From Misgurnus anguillicaudatus (Eukaryota > Chordata > Actinopteri > Cypriniformes > Cobitidae): a stretch of DNA of 64,000 nt. Within the stretch, counting starts at the first letter, position 1; each line of letters begins with the position of its first letter. The translations under genes were made by a program, and so were the position numbers. Below, in pieces: positions 58,001 to 64,000 of this stretch. Below the pieces are notes generated by a model that did no database searches, was not told the DNA's origin, and saw only the letters and a list, made by a program, of their open reading frames with translations. Location: positions 434,001-498,000 of the forward strand of contig NC_073343.2 of NCBI RefSeq assembly GCF_027580225.2. The letters run 5' to 3'.

Positions 58001-60088
58001 TACTAACAGCAACAACTCTTTGTTGTTTTTAGGATGCAATGCACCGCAGCACGTACAGGGCTTAACTCATTGCTCATCTGGGGTTTTTTGTGACCCTCTG
58101 GAATTGGGCACAATTTTCGCATGTTTTTAGCTGAGGTCTCATTAAGTCTTATTTAGATGTTATTCTATTTGGATATGAAAATTAATCAATGAATAGGACG
58201 TAAGGCACAATTTTTGTTATAGGTTTTAAAGTCATAAACTTTTAGCCTGAAGACATACAGAATTCTAAAAACACTTTTACTAGCTCCCACTGATTCACTT
58301 TAAACAGGAATTCTATATTCCTGCTGTGATGTCAGGACTCAGCTATAAGCTCTATTTTTATGACTTTCACAATCTTTAGACAATTAGACAACAAATTGCT
58401 CTTTAACAATTACCACAATCTCATAGAGAAACAAAGACTCAGCTTCAACAATCTCTAGACAACTGGACTAAATTGTTTATTTGACAATTCCCAGAACCTC
58501 ATAAAGAAAGGACTAAGCCTAGAACTTTTAACACCGCTGTACTGTATATCATGTTGTTAATCATTGCCTTACATCACTTTGATTGATTCACAGAAAATAA
58601 TGATGTATGTTATTTGTTACAACCAAGCTAAAATATTTACCTTGAAACAAGGAGAAACAGCAGATCTTTTCTGAGAGGGTCTCAGTGGTGAGACTTTCTC
58701 AGTCAGATAAGATCACATGTGTTTTATTGATCATTTTAGCAGTTTCATCATTATCTTGCTGTGCATCAGTCAAAGCTTTAGCTCAATTTACCTTATTTAC
58801 ACAATGAGAAATTCTGCATTAATTAAGGAATTGTAACAAAACTTCCTAGTTCCATTTTATCTACACTTATCTCCCTATTTGCTTAATATCCAACATTTAG
58901 TTCCACTCTGCATGCACTTTACCTCTAACCCCAACAATGCTGCCTTCAATCATTTACACTTCCATCTCTCCTTCATTTCTCCATAATTACAATTATCTCC
59001 TTAACTCATCATGTATAGTATGTAAACGGTAGTTTACTGCATTTAAATGATCCTATAAAGATTAATACGAACATTTGCTCTTGTCATATCAATCATGTAA
59101 ACCTGAAATTCACTTCTCATATGCAAACACCTTAACTTACACTGTAGTTTAAACACCATCCCTTTAATTAAATTAATTCTTGCTCTGAAGGAGTTTGTTC
59201 CTTTCAATGTTGCACATGTGCTGTGAACAACATAAAATCTCATACAGGGAGTTTAAATGTAGTTATTACTGTATTAATTCAATGTTAACCCTTATTTGAG
59301 AACCAGAATAAAATTTGGAAGATGTTAATCCATTTTAAATTTATCTTTTGTGCTTTAACCAACAAAAGATCTTTAATTTGCTAACAAATGGAATTTATTC
59401 TCATCTACACTGCTGTTGTCATGCTGTGTATTTCCATTAACAGAGTTAATATCGCCTGTTTTGTGCAGGTTTGTTTACATACATGGACGCATTGACTTGG
59501 GCACGGAGTTTTGTCATCCGACTGGATTTTTATTAATCACGGATATTCTAATACTTTATGGTTTTCCGATATAATTGCGAGATCGTTCCACGAAGCAAAT
59601 AGATAATCGCCACGGCGATGTTTCCACTTTTAGACTCAAATTTACGACTTTGCGTAATGTACCACGATAACATTTAGTCATTAGTCCATGTAATATTCAC
59701 TCCTACTGAGTGTAAACGCAGGAGATGATGTTTGAATCGAAGCGCGAGGAAATATATTATTTCCTTATCCGCAATGTTATTATTTCTCTGACAGCTGTGT
59801 TGTTATTCAAATTTTCATGCCTAACCGGACTTCTCCGGACTTTCAATGGGAGTTTAACGTCCCATTCTACAACATACGGGTGCGTTTATGCTCACCCTCA
59901 ACATTTCTAATAGGCAAATAAAATCAACTTACCAACACAGCTGCAGACAGAAAAGTAGACGTTTAAACCTCCTATTTTGCGATGAATGGAATACTCTGTT
60001 ATGGTTGAAATGTCGCGCTGGAAAGCTTCCTGGAGTACCACGTCACTTGTTCGGGTGTACTACGTCATCACGTCCCGTGGTATACGTC
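55083..60088 (-). other. Non-coding interior of the 8-kb element
   Basis: AT-rich sequence with no credible coding frame on either strand. Features noticed are an AAC/CAAA simple repeat at 57595-57660, short AT-rich palindromic runs at 57820-57880, a GC-richer leader at 59460-60088, and a splice-donor consensus in the leader listed separately. Because the LTRs are young, the absence of genes is unlikely to be decay after insertion. Confidence 0.6.
59927..59938 (-). other. Candidate leader splice donor
   Basis: On the minus strand GTGTTGGTAAGTTG places a consensus GTAAGT about 160 bases after the primer site. That is where retroviral leaders carry their major splice donor. Function is inferred. 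Confidence 0.35.
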
Positions 60089-60106
60089 ATCACGTCGGGA
60101 TCACCA
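60089..60106 (-). other. Primer binding site, tRNA-Trp type
   Basis: On the minus strand TGGTGATCCCGACGTGAT lies three bases after the LTR end. It matches the tRNA-Trp primer site used by avian sarcoma/leukosis viruses (TGGTGACCCCGACGTGAT) with one difference. Confidence 0.7.
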
Positions 60107-60109
60107 AGC

Positions 60110-61597
60110 TGTAAGGTACCACCCACAAGCCCAACGACGGATGCAAGTGGAGTGGGTGAAGGGGACTCGTGTTCGTTCCTTCCTCAGCGCTTCTAGAAGA
60201 ATAATTCCATATCATGATTAAATTAATTTCGTTGATCTCTGTGTTTAAATTATAATCTGACTCCAATTTAATATATTAAGAATTTTGTGCATTATTCCAA
60301 TTATCTGTTGATCATAATTTAGATGTTTGATTATTTATATATTCCCATAGTCTTAATTATTCGTTCATTAGGGACCCGATATCGCACAGGATATACGCCG
60401 GCCGTTTGCGTACATCTCACGGACACAAAATTGCCAATTCTGATCTTAGTCAGAGGTTGCCGGGTAAACTAATATTTTTATGTCTGGCCGCCCCATGCTT
60501 GCTCCGATCATAAAAATAGTTACTTTAGTCACGATCATGCAACTTGCTAAGGCAGGTGATAGACATAAATCTGAGAGTCCTGGTGAATGTGCTACCTGCT
60601 CCATCCAACATCAAAACACCAGTGTGTACATATCATGACATACTTATTTTGCGGTAATATCAGACTCCTTCTAATCTACTGGAAATAATAATTTCTGAAA
60701 TAATTAAAATAAATCAATACAATTCCTGAAGAATTCAGATGAATCAAATGTAACAATTTATTATACCAGGCAGGTTTCGGCTTCAAACATAAATTAAACA
60801 ATATCATACAGAATTTGATTCAATTCCAATTAATTAAAATGATCAACAGTTGCAAAAGTTACAAAGTCATACCTGGCAATAGACACTCTGGCTACAGAGT
60901 ACTTCCATCATGAATATAATATACCCAAAATGGTGTAAGAAGATTCTGTTAAAGATTTCTCCCATAATGTTTGAATACACACACACAAAGTGTGGGGAAG
61001 TTTCTTACTAAAGAATACTTCCATAATGTCTGAATACACACACACAAAGTGTGGGGAAGATTCTTGCTAAAGAATACCTCCCAGAGTCTCTTGCCAAGCC
61101 ACCTTATATACACAGAACGAGACAAAGAATAATAAAATCTCAAAACAGGATTTGGTTGGTCGGTTCTCGTGACCTGAAGAGGAGCACCAAATGGGACTGT
61201 TAACCATCTGTAATCTAGATCTCCTCATGAGTTGACACCCATCACAGGAGGACAGATTATGTCTTAAGTTTTAAACTTTGATATACTTTCTCTTAACATT
61301 ATAGAAATTAGACCTTTTTAACCATCGCACCATGACCTTTAAAACAACACCAAACATGAAAATGAAACCTTTGTAGCATCACAACATATGATATATCCAA
61401 TGTTACATGTGTTTAGTATATTTCCAGTAACCAAAACCTTAAAGGAGAAGAGAGAGGGGGTGAAATACAGATCAGTTCCTGGGTATCTGTGACCCCTGTG
61501 GAGAGAGACAACACGTCTCTCAAAAATAGACACAGAATGTGGTTTTTATTGTTTTATGGTCCAGCTCCAAAACCAAAACTTGTCCACCTGTCCTACA
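60110..61597 (-). repeat. 5' LTR of the 8-kb element
   Basis: 1488 bases, identical in length to the 3' LTR. Differences seen are GAAATAATT for GAAAGAATT, TTTCGGCTTC for TTTCAGCTTC, ACACGTCTC for ACAGGTCTC and AAACCAAAAC for AAAACAAAAC. Confidence 0.9.
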
Positions 61598-61671
61598 TTA
61601 TAAAAACAAGTTAAAACTGTTTAACTTAATTTGGTAAGTTAAAGTAAGATAAAAATAAATAGGTTACAGTG

Positions 61672-61877
61672 CATGCAAAAACAAAATCTTTTATCATCTA
61701 ATTTATTTATTTTCCCCATCAAAATAATGAATATTTTAAGTAAAGATCATGTTCCATTTTGTACCATATACTGTATATTTATATATATATATATAATATA
61801 TATTTTCAAATTGTTGTATCTCGGTCAAATATTGGTGTATAAATCTCAATTAAAAAAAAGTGGTCCAGGGTCACATG
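61672..61877 (-). repeat. Fragment of the GTGACCCTGGACC family
   Basis: Ends GTGGTCCAGGGTCAC, preceded by TTGTTGTATCTCGGTCAAAT and TATAAATCTCAATT. The left part (AAGTAAAGATCATGTTCCAT) also follows the family order. Contains a TA run near 61780. Confidence 0.65.
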
Positions 61878-62845
61878 TGTTTTATATGTAAGCGTAACCC
61901 CAGTAGTAACAGAATCCAAACCTCCAGATTCACAACAGGCATCACCAACGATATCTGCTGATTCAAGGCATAAAATTGTCCTTGTGCAGCTCGTTGCAGT
62001 GCTGTCAGGCAGGGCCGGACACAGGGGCATGTTTGTTTGGGCTGCGGGGAAGTGTGTTGTTGGAGGAGGTTGTAAGGTTGTGCTCGTGTAAATATGCGGA
62101 CACGGAATGCTGTGTCACGAACGCTGTGATTCAGACACACCAGCTGCTACTTCCAAAACACTCATCCGACGTCAGCCACATGCGTCAGCAGTATTTCACT
62201 CTCTGACCAGCGACAGCCCCGCACATTATGCCATGTTATGCTTTTAAGGTTGCATTATAAATCAGTTTATGGTCATGCATAATTTAAGCCTTTATTGTTC
62301 AAACAGACTTTGAATTGAGTGAAGCATATTGAGTATATTGTGTAAAATAATTGGTAGGGCCTGGGGACGATGTTTGTATAGTAGGGTCATATTTTCTAAA
62401 AACACATTTGCTATTTAAATAAGAACATTTTGCACTCATAACTGACACAGCATACATAGTTTTGCAAAACATGCACTGTATGATACAATAGTGAATGTCT
62501 TGGAAATAAATATTTATTCTCTGAACCGAAAGATCTCCACCCATGTCTTTATAGTGGCCGTTTAAATGCGACCACCGGGGAATATTAGAAAAGAAATTGT
62601 AGCGATGCTGATAAGATTTAAATGTATGAAATATGTCAGCATGAATGCATCCATCGAATGGCACCATAGGTTATAATCAATACATCACCCAAAGCCTTTT
62701 AAAACACCATCACCGTATGAAATCTCTCTTGTTTATTTCCGTATGTGTGAATGCATTGATATTATGAATACATTGCAGTGTATATTGAAAGCCTCTAAAG
62801 GAAGAGGTACAGTATCTATCATGCATTATAAATACAATTGCACCT
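61878..62845. other. Unique non-coding stretch
   Basis: No repeat ends recognised. 61890-62220 is GC-richer with short overlapping frames on both strands but no known domain. Confidence 0.35.
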
Positions 62846-63379
62846 TACCATATTTTCCAGACTATAAGTCACACTTTTTTATAGTTTGGCTGGTCCTGCG
62901 ACTTATAGTCACATGCGACTTATATGTCAAAATTAATTTATATGAACCAAGAGAAACCATTACTGTCCACAGCCCCGAGAGTCCGCTATATGCTGCTCCT
63001 GTATTTATTTAATTTAATAGATTTAGTGATGCGGAATGAACTGGGTAAACTTGATTTGACTTGTCATGTTAATTTAGCCTATTCAGATTCCCAGGTATTT
63101 TCTGTATGCTATTGTGTTAGCTGTATAAATGTCAATGTTACGTTAATGTGTACAGACACCTTTTCAGCCTGCTGTTCTGTGTGCTATTGTTTAGTTGAAT
63201 AACTTGCCTTTCCAGATTAAATGTCTGTTTGTAGGCTTGAATTTTGTGAAATCATTTTCTAAATAAACGCGACGTATAGTCCAGTGGGACTTATATATGT
63301 TTTTTTTTCCTATTCAAATTGCATTTCTGACTGCTACAATTTATATTCCGAAGCGACTTATAGTCTGGAAAATACAGTA
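62846..63379. mobile_element. TA-flanked MITE with ACTATAAGTC motifs
   Basis: TACCATATTTTCCAGACTAT at the left and ATAGTCTGGAAAATACAGTA at the right form TIRs with TA at both edges. Variants of GCGACTTATAGTC recur inside (near 62898, 62918, 63272 and 63350). This is a widespread vertebrate MITE type; non-coding. Confidence 0.75.
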
Positions 63380-63730
63380 ATTAAAAATCCCGAAAAGGCA
63401 AAACAATTGTAAAGCAATTTATTATTTTTAAAACAGATGCAAAATTTGTTATTTTCTTACAGTACCTCAAAGTTGGGTATAGAAACACAAATTCAGTTTA
63501 ACATTCATTATTCCTGTTCAAAATGGTGAAACGTTGAGAACTCGGTTAAACTAGATGGTTTACAGCAAGTGAATAACTCAGAGAGATTTGTGCCAAAATA
63601 CGGTTTAAAAACGGTTAAAACTGATTAGTGAATTCGCCACATAGAAACTAAACAAAAGTATAACGATATGAAAATGCTTGATATTTTATCTTTATAATAT
63701 CTCTTTTCCTTACTTTAAATAGAATCAGTG
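63380..63730. other. AT-rich non-coding stretch
   Basis: Nothing recognised. Confidence 0.3.
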
Positions 63731-63776
63731 TAAAAGGACCCGTGTGTAGATTTATTTGCAGCATCTAGTGGTGAGA
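63731..63776 (+). mobile_element. Start of a TTAA element like that at 162, interrupted
   Basis: AAAAGGACCCGTGTGTAGAT, then GCATCTAGTGGTGAG, parallels the first 45 bases of the 162-543 element and is then cut by the palindromic element. Confidence 0.45.
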
Positions 63777-64000
63777 TATGGAGGACCACAAGAATCAATG
63801 CAAAATGTAATAAAGAACTTCAATATTTAATAACTACCTGGACAATAAAAATAGCAATTAATAGATTTGTTTAAAAATTCATTAATTAATCTATAAATAA
63901 ATTGACAAAGTTACAAAAAATCATTATGTAACATTTTATTAGGCAATAAAAAGTCAGATTTTAAAAATAACGTAGAAATTAAATATTAATCCATTTATAA
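63777..64000 (+). mobile_element. Palindromic element, second copy, cut by the window end
   Basis: TATGGAGGACCACAAGAATC onward matches 1810-2035 almost base for base, in the same orientation. Only the first half-arm is within the window. Confidence 0.85.

Larger units (their letters stand above)
53583..61597 (-). mobile_element. 8.0-kb non-autonomous LTR element with retroviral-type signals
   Basis: Two 1488-bp LTRs bound a 5039-bp interior. TTAT precedes (53579-53582) and follows (61598-61601), giving a 4-bp TSD. Orientation is minus, from a tRNA-Trp-like primer site after the right-hand LTR and a purine tract before the left-hand LTR. I saw about four base differences between the LTRs, so it is young. 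The interior shows no gag, protease, reverse transcriptase, integrase or envelope signature; the longest open frames are under 200 codons and look random. The structure fits a large retrotransposon derivative, or an ERV relative carrying unrelated internal DNA. Confidence 0.88.
53503..61671. mobile_element. Small CACTGGAAAA-type MITE split by the 8-kb LTR element
   Basis: 53503-53582 and 61602-61671 join to about 150 bases, bounded by CACTGGAAAAAAATTATG and GGTTACAGTG and rich in AAGTT/AACTT. It is cut at TTAT by the LTR element. Confidence 0.6.

Noticed and set aside
53583..61597. Segmental duplication as the explanation for the 1488-bp direct repeats
   Set aside because: TG...CA ends, equal lengths, a TTAT duplication, and a primer site and purine tract placed exactly at the inner junctions identify them as LTRs.

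Overview
The window is a gene-poor stretch of vertebrate nuclear DNA, almost certainly from a cyprinid (carp/zebrafish-group) fish. The evidence is the repeat content: many TTAA-flanked non-autonomous DNA transposons of types typical of cyprinid genomes, a 5S-rRNA-derived SINE, tRNA-derived SINEs, hAT elements with 8-bp target duplications, a Harbinger element, and long CA and TA microsatellites. I see no convincing host protein-coding gene, rRNA gene or functional tRNA gene. Element boundaries were found by eye from terminal inverted repeats (TIRs) and target-site duplications (TSDs). Family names are given only where the structure supports them.

Layout. 0-9.5 kb holds TTAA elements, a 1.17-kb near-perfect palindromic element, a second inverted repeat, a SINE, and a perfect recursive-splice-site-like motif near 1180. 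9.5-21 kb holds a solo LTR with a perfect TSD, several TTAA elements, a stack of insertions four deep (12.8-15 kb), and hAT elements inserted into older elements. 21-31 kb is mostly unique DNA, with a 1.45-kb element carrying an iterated motif, a microsatellite-rich repeat and more TTAA elements. 31.5-36.5 kb holds a Harbinger-like element with a MADF-type exon remnant that is split by a hAT insertion, then a 5S-derived SINE, then a 2.0-kb hAT containing a foldback repeat. 38.3-43.1 kb is a minisatellite with a 23-bp unit, interrupted by three insertions. 43-46.5 kb is unique DNA.

The most interesting part is 47.2-61.7 kb. Two inverted copies of a TA-flanked element enclose 1 kb of unique DNA. 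One copy was split by a young LTR retrotransposon (47282-50270) whose only gene is a gag-like protein (677 aa, minus strand) filled with three kinds of tandem peptide repeat. Directly beyond lies a second young LTR element (53583-61597, 8.0 kb). It has 1488-bp LTRs that are nearly identical, a tRNA-Trp-like primer binding site and a polypurine tract, but a 5-kb interior with no recognisable gag or pol. Both elements lack reverse transcriptase and integrase, yet look recently mobile, so both were presumably mobilised in trans.

The unique stretches between repeats have no supported coding sequence. They could be intron or intergenic DNA, and some may be conserved regulatory DNA, which only cross-species alignment could show.
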